From: Vicinamibacteria bacterium
GTDB lineage: Bacteria > Acidobacteriota > Vicinamibacteria > Vicinamibacterales > 2-12-FULL-66-21
Assembly: GCA_025937075.1 (NCBI GenBank)
Contig: JAICSD010000254.1
Span: forward strand, 1 to 6,631
Direction: 5' to 3'
DNA length: 6,631 nt
Shown here: piece after piece, positions 1-5,583 of the stretch
Layout of the letters: each line of letters opens with the position of its first letter
How positions within the stretch are numbered: the first letter of the stretch is position 1
Made by a program: the position numbers and the translations under genes
The notes under the pieces: model-generated
Database searches by the model: none
What the model was told of the DNA's origin: nothing
The model's input: the letters and a program-made list of their open reading frames with translations, nothing else

Positions 1-189
1 GTGCAGCGCCAGGCCCGTCTCCGACAGCCACGCCGCCAGCTGCTCGATGGCTGCGGCATCGTGGTAGTCGAAGTGGCTGCGCGTCGCGAACACCTCCACG
101 GCATCGAAGCCGCGCGACCGGATCGCGGCCAGATGATCGCGGGACAGCCGCTGATCGTGGAACAGATGGGTCGAGATCCCGAAGCGCAT
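1..189 (-). CDS. Sugar phosphate isomerase/epimerase-like TIM-barrel protein, N-terminal part only
   Basis: Only the first 63 residues are in the window; the gene runs off the left edge. The reading begins MRFGISTHLFHDQRLS and continues through a segment containing GFDAVEVFATRSHFDYHD, then a helix ending AWLSETGLALH. This beta-strand, helix, 'GFDAVEV' strand, helix pattern is the usual opening of xylose-isomerase-like / AP-endonuclease-2-like TIM barrels, which isomerise or epimerise sugars or sugar-like acids with a divalent metal. The metal-binding residues lie beyond the visible part, so the reaction cannot be stated. The ATG at 189-187 is preferred because the protein starts at the first barrel strand, although no good Shine-Dalgarno sequence precedes it. 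An in-frame ATG at 225-223 would add 12 residues, but it would lie upstream of the start site predicted from the possible promoter. The gene follows the kinase gene on the same strand after 176 bases. Confidence 0.8.
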   Translation of the reverse strand, partial: MRFGISTHLFHDQRLSRDHLAAIRSRGFDAVEVFATRSHFDYHDAAAIEQLAAWLSETGLALH

Positions 190-365
190 GGCCACTGCCG
201 GAGATTGCGCCGGCGCGCGAACCATCCATTGTACCACTCGCACGCCTGTCACTGTCACCGAGAGCTCTCGCGCGAAGCGCGCCGGTGGGCGCGTCCGATC
301 CGGCGGCGCCACGAGTCACGCCCTGCGTTCTCTGCTCTTTGCGAGCTCGGCGTGAGATCCGTCTG
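190..365. other. Intergenic region with small repeats, no gene seen
   Basis: This 176-nt gap separates the stop of the kinase gene from the start of the isomerase-like gene. Reading the plus strand, it holds a direct repeat CTGTCA/CTGTCA at 246-257, a perfect 12-bp palindrome CGAGAGCTCTCG at 259-270, and an inverted repeat TCACGCC (316-322) / GGCGTGA (349-355) with a 26-nt loop. The last lies just after the kinase stop codon but has no run of U after it, so it is not a classical intrinsic terminator. No convincing open reading frame or RNA gene was seen here. Confidence 0.5.
228..258 (-). promoter_or_regulatory. Possible promoter for the isomerase-like gene
   Basis: On the minus strand TACAAT (233-228) matches the -10 consensus at five of six positions, and GTGACA (258-253) resembles a -35 box at a 19-nt spacing. 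A second GTGACA at 252-247 is too close (13 nt). Transcription would begin near 221, giving a leader of about 30 nt before the ATG at 189 and excluding the upstream ATG at 225. The long spacing and lack of comparison make this tentative. Confidence 0.3.
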
Positions 366-1391
366 TCAGCGAAACTCTTCGACGTGGGCCGCCAACAACT
401 CACGCATGCGGCCAAACCGCGGCTGGTGATCGAGGTTGTCGCGCACGTACTTGAGCGTTCGCGGGATGTACTGGATGTAGACGGGATTGCGGCGAGCCGT
501 CGTCTGATACCCGAACGTTCCAAGGGCCTTGAGGTTGCGCTGGAGCGCCATGCGATCGAACCGCTCGCGGAACGCGCGCTCGTCTCCGGTCGTGCCCTTC
601 AGCGCCAGGAAGTACGCGATCAGCTCGTCGACGGTCTGCTCGGGCAGATCGACGTACGAGTCGCGCAGCAGCGAGACGAGATCGTAGGTGTCCGGCCCGA
701 GGCGGGCGTCCTGAAAATCGATGATGTAGAGCTGCGCCTCGTGCAGCATCAGGTTGCGGCTGTGATAGTCGCGATGGCACAGCACGCGCGGCTCCGCCGC
801 GAGCTCCTGAACCAGCACCGCGAACTCCGCGCGCAGGGCGTCTCGTTCGGCAGCCGCGAGCGTCACGCCTCGATACGCCTCGAGGAAGTGCTTCGTGAAG
901 AAATCCAGTTCCCACGAAAGCTTCTCGACGTCGAACGCGATGCCGTACGGGAGATAGTCGGACGACGCGAGATCGGTCCCGCGCCGCTGCAGCATCTCGA
1001 TCAGCGCCACCGCCTGACGATAGAGCGCCGCGTGCTCGGCGGGGCTCGCTGCGCCAAGATGCGCCTGGAGCGTCACGTCCCCGAGATCTTCCAGCGCGAC
1101 CACGCCAAGATCGTCCGCGTGCCCGAGGACCGCCGGAATGGGAACCGGCATCTTCTCCAGCAGCGTCGCGACGTTGACGAACGGAAGCCTCCGCACGTCG
1201 AACGCCGACGCATACAGCGCGAGGACGATGGATGTCGCATCTGGGACGAGCACGCGGAAGTACCGGCGATCGGACGCGTCCCCCGTCAGCGGGACGACGC
1301 GCGGCGAGCGGGCGGCGAGGCCGCTGCGCTGCAGGTATCCCTCGATTCGATCGCGCGCGTCTGAAACCGCAGTCTGTCGTCGTTCCATCAT
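366..1391 (-). CDS. amgK: AmgK-like sugar kinase (aminoglycoside phosphotransferase fold)
   Basis: This 341-residue protein has the features of a cytosolic small-molecule kinase of the aminoglycoside phosphotransferase superfamily. An N-terminal nucleotide-binding loop reads GDASDRRYFRV (residues 37-47), close to the GDAS-x-RRYFR signature of the AmgK branch. The catalytic loop is HRDYHSRN (206-213, with D208 and N213), and the metal-binding DFG-like motif is DFQDARLGP (225-233). AmgK phosphorylates the anomeric carbon of N-acetylmuramic acid and N-acetylglucosamine with ATP in cell-wall recycling. The family usually has about 330-350 residues, so the protein is complete. The neighbouring nucleotidyltransferase 30 nt upstream supports the pairing kinase plus sugar-1-phosphate transferase. 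Tandem ATGs lie at 1391 and 1388. The sequence AAGGA at 1398-1394 is 2 nt from the first and 5 nt from the second, so the second is probably used. The exact sugar substrate is inferred; related kinases could act on other hexoses. Confidence 0.85.
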   Translation of the reverse strand: MMERRQTAVSDARDRIEGYLQRSGLAARSPRVVPLTGDASDRRYFRVLVPDATSIVLALYASAFDVRRLPFVNVATLLEKMPVPIPAVLGHADDLGVVALEDLGDVTLQAHLGAASPAEHAALYRQAVALIEMLQRRGTDLASSDYLPYGIAFDVEKLSWELDFFTKHFLEAYRGVTLAAAERDALRAEFAVLVQELAAEPRVLCHRDYHSRNLMLHEAQLYIIDFQDARLGPDTYDLVSLLRDSYVDLPEQTVDELIAYFLALKGTTGDERAFRERFDRMALQRNLKALGTFGYQTTARRNPVYIQYIPRTLKYVRDNLDHQPRFGRMRELLAAHVEEFR

Positions 1392-1393
1392 GT

Positions 1394-1398
1394 TCCTT
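1394..1398 (-). promoter_or_regulatory. Ribosome binding site of the kinase gene
   Basis: The minus strand reads AAAGGAACATGATGG. The AAGGA core is 5 nt from the second ATG (1388) and only 2 nt from the first (1391), which favours the second as the real start; the protein would lose one Met. Confidence 0.6.
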
Positions 1399-1411
1399 TC
1401 GAGGCACGTGG

Positions 1412-1429
1412 CCTTATATCCCTATAAGG
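1412..1429 (-). other. AT-rich hairpin across the nucleotidyltransferase stop codon
   Basis: CCTTATA (1412-1418) and TATAAGG (1423-1429) form a perfect 7-bp inverted repeat with a 4-nt loop. The stop codon TAG of the nucleotidyltransferase (1424-1422) is part of this hairpin, and the kinase start is about 20-25 nt downstream. There is no U-tract, so it is not an intrinsic terminator. It could tune translational coupling or mRNA stability between the two genes; this role is inferred. Confidence 0.5.
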
Positions 1430-2372
1430 GCGCGACGATCAGTTCTCCTTCGTTGGCGCGGACGATCGCACGCCGCGAGAACGCCCCGCCGGCCGGGATC
1501 GTCACGCCATCCGCCACGACGCACTCGACGACACGCGCACCGGCGCCGACCACCACGTCGTCCCACAGAACAGATCGCTCGACGAGCGCCGAATCGTGTG
1601 CGCGCACGTCGCGTCCCCACCGCGGGCGATCCGGGCGTCCAGCCTCGGCCGCCAGCTCCAGCGACGTGCGCAGCAGATCCGCCGGTGTGCCGATGTCCTG
1701 GAACGACGCGCGGCTGACGAAGCCCCTGACCGACCCGGGCCGCTCCGCCATGAGTCGCGGATACAGCTCGTTGACCGATTCCGCTGGTACGCCGTCGGGA
1801 AGCTGCGCGAATGCCTCGGCCTCTGCCGCCTGCACACCGATGAAATGCAAGGACGGCGTCGAGCTGCCGCGGCGCGTGAATCCGGTCACCCGGCCTTCGT
1901 CATCGAGCAGTACGCCGCCGTACTTGTCGGGCCACTCGTTCGGAATCAGCGCCATCGTGACGAGCGCGCCCGATCGGCGATGCAGCTCCGCGAGCGCATC
2001 GAGATCGACGTCGGTCAGCGTATCGCCGTTGACGAGCAGGAACGTGCGGGTGGACAGGCCGTCCAACAGCAGCGGCAGCGCACGCCGCGGGCCGCCGGCC
2101 GACCCGAGCACCGGACATTCCCAGGAGTAGCGGACGCGCGCGCCGAGATCGGCGCCGTCTCCGACCGCGCGCGTGATGGAATCCGGCAAGTGATGCAGGT
2201 TGAGCACGAGATCCGTCACGTCGCGCGAGACGAGCCAGGCGATGACGCGACGGACCAGCGGCTCTCCGTCGACGGGGACGGCGGCCTTCGCGCGGACGAG
2301 CGTCAGAGGCCGCAGCCGCGTGCCGAGGCCGGCGCTCAGCACGAGCGCGCGGCTGAAGGACGCCGCCTTCAA
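1422..2372 (-). CDS. Sugar-1-phosphate nucleotidyltransferase (MurU/mannose-1-phosphate guanylyltransferase-like) with C-terminal beta-helix region
   Basis: This 316-residue protein transfers a nucleotide from an NTP to a sugar 1-phosphate. The signature GLGTRLRPLT (residues 15-24) with a following K29 binds the nucleotide. The strand LLVNGDTLTD (112-121) supplies the catalytic metal-binding Asp D117, and FQDIGTPADLL (214-224) is the conserved C-terminal motif of the fold. Residues from about 245 to 305 look like left-handed beta-helix turns (SALVERSVLWDDVVVGAGAR and the following residues). MurU proteins are about 220-230 residues long and lack this part, so the protein resembles longer GDP-mannose or glucose-1-phosphate transferases as much as MurU; the nucleotide and sugar are therefore uncertain. 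The start is TTG at 2372-2370, because an in-frame TAG lies at 2378-2376 and the fold begins almost at once. The sequence TTGA overlaps this start with the stop of the CYTH gene. No strong Shine-Dalgarno is visible, so translational coupling is likely. The kinase gene follows 30 nt downstream. Confidence 0.88.
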   Translation of the reverse strand: MKAASFSRALVLSAGLGTRLRPLTLVRAKAAVPVDGEPLVRRVIAWLVSRDVTDLVLNLHHLPDSITRAVGDGADLGARVRYSWECPVLGSAGGPRRALPLLLDGLSTRTFLLVNGDTLTDVDLDALAELHRRSGALVTMALIPNEWPDKYGGVLLDDEGRVTGFTRRGSSTPSLHFIGVQAAEAEAFAQLPDGVPAESVNELYPRLMAERPGSVRGFVSRASFQDIGTPADLLRTSLELAAEAGRPDRPRWGRDVRAHDSALVERSVLWDDVVVGAGARVVECVVADGVTIPAGGAFSRRAIVRANEGELIVAPL

Positions 2373-2932
2373 GGCCTATCGAACACCATGTCCGTGCCGG
2401 TCAGCCCGAACTCTTCGCGGTACCTCAGGAAAAGTCCACGGTACGAATCGAGCACGTAGTCGTCCGGCGTGCGGCCGAGCGCGTCGGCCATTGCCATGAT
2501 GCCGTTCTCGGAGCCTTCGATCTCCACGAACACGCCCACAGGCGTCTCGTCGACCGCGACGATCACGTCCTCGTGCGAGAACTCTTCGCGGTACTTTTCG
2601 TACCGGAACCACACGTGCAGCCCGAGCTCCTCGAAGATGTGCAGCAGGACCTCGCCATCGCCAACGACCGTCTCGAGCTCTTCGCGCAGCTTCACGACCG
2701 AGGGCTGCACGGGACCCTTGAAAGTGATCCGGCTCTTGCCGTTCTCCACTCTGACGCGCAGGACGCAGCGCCGCCGCCGGAGTGTTTCGTCCTCGCTGTC
2801 GAGCAGCGAGTCCTCCTGCAGTCGCCGCCCGTGCAGCGGCGTCGCGCCGGCAGAGAGGATAGCGGCCCGCGCCTCCTCAGCAGATTCGAAGCGCAGCTTG
2901 ATCTCCCGCTCGAGGGTCGTGGTCATCGGCAT
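2369..2932 (-). CDS. CYTH-domain protein (class IV adenylate cyclase / triphosphatase family)
   Basis: This protein of 187 residues is a single CYTH domain, a triphosphate-tunnel fold that binds organic triphosphates or polyphosphate with a metal ion. The defining ExExK motif is EREIK at residues 8-12. Further tunnel residues include LRVR (58-61), the FKGP strand (71-74), REE (83-85), RYEKYR (110-115) and the paired acids of AVDETPVGVFVEIEG (126-140). Family members include CyaB-type adenylate cyclases, thiamine triphosphatases and inorganic triphosphatases, and the sequence alone does not choose between them. The ATG at 2932 is selected because GGGAG lies 6 nt upstream and the CYTH motif follows at the expected distance; a second ATG is at 2926. 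The frame is open as far as 3265, but that part crosses repeats and the membrane gene and is not coding. The stop codon overlaps the next gene by 4 nt (TTGA), making this the first gene of a probable three-gene unit. Confidence 0.85.
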   Translation of the reverse strand: MPMTTTLEREIKLRFESAEEARAAILSAGATPLHGRRLQEDSLLDSEDETLRRRRCVLRVRVENGKSRITFKGPVQPSVVKLREELETVVGDGEVLLHIFEELGLHVWFRYEKYREEFSHEDVIVAVDETPVGVFVEIEGSENGIMAMADALGRTPDDYVLDSYRGLFLRYREEFGLTGTDMVFDRP

Positions 2933-2936
2933 CGAG

Positions 2937-3067
2937 AACTCCCAATTCCCGCCCGTCCCGGGTGACGTCGAGGAACGGCGGGCAAGCCCAACCTCCAAGT
3001 CCCAGACATCCAACTCCCAACGTCGACTCCATGGTCTTTGGGAGTTGGGAGTTGGAAATTGGGGATT
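2937..3067. repeat. Composite heptamer-repeat element with inverted arms
   Basis: On the plus strand four tandem 7-bp units lie at 3040-3067: GGGAGTT twice, then GGAAATT, then GGGGATT. The opposite orientation occurs at 2937-2950 (AACTCCC, AATTCCC) and again, less regularly, at 2990-3018 (AACCTCC, AAGTCCC, AACTCCC). The arms form a perfect 11-bp inverted repeat, CCAACTCCCAA (3010-3020) with TTGGGAGTTGG (3038-3048), around a 17-nt loop. The element fills the 133-nt gap between the membrane gene and the CYTH gene; its last unit overlaps the TAA stop of the membrane gene (3068-3066), and its first supplies the CYTH Shine-Dalgarno. It resembles in style the short tandemly repeated heptamers known from cyanobacterial intergenic regions. 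No coding sequence and no U-tract terminator are seen in it. Confidence 0.8.
2939..2943 (-). promoter_or_regulatory. Shine-Dalgarno of the CYTH gene, provided by a heptamer repeat unit
   Basis: GGGAG at 2943-2939 stands 6 nt before the ATG at 2932. The five bases are part of GGGAGTT, the same unit that is tandemly repeated on the other strand at 3040-3053. It therefore appears that a repetitive element provides the ribosome binding site. Confidence 0.65.
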
Positions 3068-3920
3068 ATAGTGCGATCGGCCGCCACGCTCCACGCCAGA
3101 TGAGGTGGCGCACGAAGACGTACATCGCGAAGCACTCAACCGCAAACGCCGGAAATCCTCCGTAGCCCGCCAGCGGCATCTCGAAGATCTTGATATCGGG
3201 CGGTACCGGAACGTTGTAAATCCATTTCGTGTGGGCCCAGTAGTTCCAGCATTCCCACACGACACCGCACACGAGCCCGCCGAGCAGCAGATTCACCAAC
3301 CGATCCCGATACCGTTCGCGCAGATCGCCGCGAATGGATTCGGCGCCCATCGCGGCGTTGATTGGATCGAGCAGAAGAATGAAGCCGAGCCACACGAGAG
3401 CGGAGATCCAGGTCGATGGACGGAGGAACGGATAGACGACGAAGGCGGTCCCGATCGCGACCGCGACGCCCCCGGAGATACCGAGCGGAATGCGCGGCGG
3501 CACGGTACGCCTGAAGTACGGCGTCCGCTCGCGCAGGGCGCCGACGACCTCGCTCGTCTCGAAGATGCCCGGCAGGATCGTCGCGAACGCCCACGCATAC
3601 CCGATCGCGCGCACGATCCGGTTCTCCGGCAGCCCGGTGTAGTACCAGTTGTGCAGCGCGTACTTGTTGTAGATCTCGAAAACAATCCAGAGCAGAACGC
3701 TGGCGACGGCCATGAAGAGGGCTTCGGCCGGATTGCTCCGGAGCAGCGAATCGCTGCGGCGCTGCCAGACGATGCCGTCGAGGAAGAGGACGTAGCCCGT
3801 CCACGCGATGGGCGTGTGCCAGGACCAGAACGGCTCGATGTGCGCGAGCATGCCCGCCTCGGACACCGCAATCGTCGCGAGGCCAATCCAGGCGGAGGTG
3901 GGGAGTCGCCGCGACGGCAT
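3066..3920 (-). CDS. Polytopic membrane protein of unknown function with two-fold internal repeat
   Basis: I do not recognise this 284-residue protein. Hydrophobic stretches near residues 10-26, 36-50, 65-82, 104-120, 148-165, 170-187, 208-224 and 252-272 suggest roughly seven or eight membrane segments. Two halves align with an offset of 137-141 residues: GYVLFLD (42-48) with GFILLLD (179-185); FEIYN (81-85) with WECWN (222-226); WYY (92-94) with WIY (233-235); and P117...E121 with P257...E262. Conserved Glu, Asn, Trp and Tyr in or near the membrane could form a binding or catalytic site. Fused two-domain lycopene cyclases share this kind of architecture, but their known motifs are not evident, so no function is given. 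The ATG at 3920 is the earliest possible start because an in-frame TGA lies at 3926-3924. It has no Shine-Dalgarno, and an intrinsic terminator ends immediately before it. Heptamer arrays lie on both sides of the gene. Confidence 0.8.
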   Translation of the reverse strand: MPSRRLPTSAWIGLATIAVSEAGMLAHIEPFWSWHTPIAWTGYVLFLDGIVWQRRSDSLLRSNPAEALFMAVASVLLWIVFEIYNKYALHNWYYTGLPENRIVRAIGYAWAFATILPGIFETSEVVGALRERTPYFRRTVPPRIPLGISGGVAVAIGTAFVVYPFLRPSTWISALVWLGFILLLDPINAAMGAESIRGDLRERYRDRLVNLLLGGLVCGVVWECWNYWAHTKWIYNVPVPPDIKIFEMPLAGYGGFPAFAVECFAMYVFVRHLIWRGAWRPIAL

Positions 3921-3925
3921 GAATC

Positions 3926-3964
3926 AAACAAAAAGTCGCGGGCCGGATATTCCGACCCGCGACT
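3926..3964 (-). terminator. Intrinsic terminator of the htrA gene
   Basis: On the minus strand AGTCGCGGG (3964-3956) pairs perfectly with CCCGCGACT (3942-3934). An inner stem CGGA/TCCG (3954-3944) closes a 3-nt loop, with one mismatch separating the two stems. The hairpin is followed directly by TTTTTGTTT. This is a textbook rho-independent terminator lying 37 nt after the protease stop codon. It ends only a few bases before the ATG of the membrane gene. Confidence 0.9.
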
Positions 3965-3968
3965 CGTT

Positions 3969-3996
3969 GGCAGTTGGCAATTGGAAGTCGGGAATT
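3969..3996 (+). repeat. Second heptamer array (four units)
   Basis: Four 7-bp units run in tandem on the plus strand: GGCAGTT, GGCAATT, GGAAGTC and GGGAATT. They match the array at 3040-3067 in length, phase and orientation, with 22 of 28 positions identical by eye. The array sits between the htrA stop codon and its terminator hairpin. Confidence 0.75.
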
Positions 3997-4001
3997 CAGC
4001 G

Positions 4002-5564
4002 TCAGCGTTTGGTCATCGTGACGAAGACCTGCTGGCCATCACGCCACACGAGCAGGAACGTCGGCGTGCCGGCGGGCACCTTCTGCAGCTCACGCGTCAC
4101 CTGCGTAACCGTGTTCACCTTCTGACGGTTCACCTCGAGGATGACGTCTCCGGGCGCGATGCCGGCGTTGCCCGCGGGGCTGTCGCGATCGACGTCGCTG
4201 ACAATGGCCGCGCCCTCGTTGGGCGGCAGATCGAGCCGCCGTGCGATATCGGGCGTGATCGGATCGAGCGTCATGCCCAGCCCGGTGGTCGCGGGCTGCT
4301 CGCCGCCGGACTCACCGCGCCGTGCCGAACGTCCCTGCTCCGCCTCGAGATCGAGCTCGTCGACTGTCAGGTTCAGCGCCTTGCGCTGGTTGTTGCGAAA
4401 GATCGTGATCGGGACGGACGTCCCCGGTTTCGTCCCGACCACCATTGCGACGAGCGAGTCGCTGTCCTTCACGGGCTTGCCGTTGTATTCGACGATGACG
4501 TCGCCGGGCTGGAGACCTGCCTTGTCGGCCGGACCATTGGCGTTCACCGCGCTGATGAGCGCGCCGTTGTTGTTCGGCAAGCCGAACGCGCGCGCTGTTT
4601 CCGTCGTCAGGTGATCGCGCGAGACCTGAACGCCGATGACGCCGCGGATTACCTTGCCGTTGCGGAGCTGCGGCAGCAGATCGCGGACGGCGTTGATCGG
4701 CGTCGCGAACCCGATTCCGATGTTCGCCGAGCGCTGATCGGTGTAGATCGCGGTGTTCATGCCGATGACTTCACCGCGGACGTTCAGGAGCGGTCCGCCC
4801 GAGTTTCCCGGATTGATGGCCGCGTCGGTCTGGAGCATCGGCTGCTCGCGCTGCGGCACACCGCCCAGCGGACGGCCCAGCGCGCTGATGACGCCGACGG
4901 TCACGGTGTGTCCCAGCTGGAACGGGTTGCCGATCGCCATCACCCAGTCGCCCGGCTGCATCTGCTCGGAGTCGCCGAACTTCACTTCCGTCAGCGGCTG
5001 CTGCGGCATCTCGGTGATCTGGATGAGCGCCGTATCCGTCAGCGAGTCGTGGCCGATGACCTTGGCCGCATACGTTTGACCGCGCTCGGCGCCGTACAGG
5101 CTCACGGTGATCTTCTCGGCCCCTTCGACGACGTGGTTGTTGGTGAGGATGAACCCCGCCTTGTCGATGATGAAGCCGGTCCCGGCGCCCTGGAGCTGCG
5201 GCGCTTCGTTGCGTCCGCGGCTGCGGCCTCTCGGCTGCGGGACCTGATCGTCGTCGCCGCCCCCAAAGAACCGGCGCAGCAGGTCATCGCCTTGTCCACC
5301 AAGGTAGTCCGTCAGCTCGCGGCCGCGGGCGTGCGCCAGCGTCTGGATGTTGACGACCGCCGGCGCCGTCGCCTTGGCGATGTTGCGGAAGGTCGTCGCG
5401 TCGATGGGGCCGCTGAGCGGCGCGCTGTTCGCGGCAGGGACCGACACGGTCTGTGCGGACGAGGACGGCGTGAGGTCCATCTTCGACGTGATGACCACGG
5501 TGACGGCCATCGAGGCAATCGCGATCAGGACGGCGTAAAAGAGCGAAATCTTGCGCGTGGACAT
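4002..5564 (-). CDS. htrA: HtrA/DegP-type periplasmic serine protease with two PDZ domains
   Basis: This 520-residue protein is a membrane-anchored or exported S1C protease that degrades or refolds damaged envelope proteins. Residues 8-26 form a single hydrophobic segment after a basic N-terminus; no clear AxA cleavage site is visible, so an anchor is possible. The trypsin-like domain spans about 55-300 and has all three catalytic residues: H144 in TNNHVVEG, D177 in DSLTDTALIQI and S255 in NPGNSGGPL. A charged, Gly/Arg-rich insertion at about 80-122 occupies the position of the regulatory LA loop. PDZ1 spans about 307-403 (RGVIGV, AGLQPGDVI) and PDZ2 about 426-517 (AGIAPGDVI), with a polar linker at 405-425. 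The ATG at 5564 is chosen because GGAG precedes it by 9 nt and a basic signal-like sequence follows; a TTG at 5579 would add five residues. The gene follows the M24 peptidase by 39 nt and ends at a strong terminator. Whether it equals DegP, DegQ or MucD is not decidable here. Confidence 0.95.
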   Translation of the reverse strand: MSTRKISLFYAVLIAIASMAVTVVITSKMDLTPSSSAQTVSVPAANSAPLSGPIDATTFRNIAKATAPAVVNIQTLAHARGRELTDYLGGQGDDLLRRFFGGGDDDQVPQPRGRSRGRNEAPQLQGAGTGFIIDKAGFILTNNHVVEGAEKITVSLYGAERGQTYAAKVIGHDSLTDTALIQITEMPQQPLTEVKFGDSEQMQPGDWVMAIGNPFQLGHTVTVGVISALGRPLGGVPQREQPMLQTDAAINPGNSGGPLLNVRGEVIGMNTAIYTDQRSANIGIGFATPINAVRDLLPQLRNGKVIRGVIGVQVSRDHLTTETARAFGLPNNNGALISAVNANGPADKAGLQPGDVIVEYNGKPVKDSDSLVAMVVGTKPGTSVPITIFRNNQRKALNLTVDELDLEAEQGRSARRGESGGEQPATTGLGMTLDPITPDIARRLDLPPNEGAAIVSDVDRDSPAGNAGIAPGDVILEVNRQKVNTVTQVTRELQKVPAGTPTFLLVWRDGQQVFVTMTKR

Positions 5565-5573
5565 TGGTACTTT

Positions 5574-5577
5574 CTCC
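5574..5577 (-). promoter_or_regulatory. Ribosome binding site of htrA
   Basis: The minus strand reads TTGGAGAAAGTACCAATG. GGAG at 5577-5574 is 9 nt before the ATG at 5564. It lies within the first codons of the alternative TTG start at 5579, which argues against that longer start. Confidence 0.6.
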
Positions 5578-5583
5578 AAGAGC

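Noticed and set aside
316..355. Inverted repeat after the kinase stop as an intrinsic terminator
   Set aside because: The stem has only 7 bp with a 26-nt loop and is not followed by a U-run on either strand.
285..1364. A 359-codon plus-strand open frame
   Set aside because: It mirrors the AmgK-like kinase, which has clear catalytic motifs on the minus strand; the plus-strand product is low-complexity and Arg-rich.
1596..2459. A 287-codon plus-strand open frame
   Set aside because: It is antisense to the nucleotidyltransferase and the end of the CYTH gene; its composition is typical of a shadow frame.
2408..2594. Exact 16-bp repeat GAACTCTTCGCGGTAC at 2408-2423 and 2579-2594
   Set aside because: Both copies encode YREEF within the CYTH protein using the same codons; coincidence of local codon use is more likely than a functional DNA repeat.
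2937..3067. Heptamer arrays as a CRISPR array
   Set aside because: The units are 7 bp, directly adjacent and degenerate; there are no spacers of constant length and no cas genes.
2933..3265. N-terminal extension of the CYTH protein by 111 residues
   Set aside because: The extension translates heptamer repeats and the wrong frame of the membrane gene, is Ser/Arg-rich, and precedes an ATG with a good ribosome site at the canonical CYTH beginning.
5565..5579. TTG at 5579 as the htrA start
   Set aside because: The ribosome site GGAG lies inside the first codons of that longer form, while the ATG at 5564 is properly spaced and begins a typical basic plus hydrophobic N-terminus.
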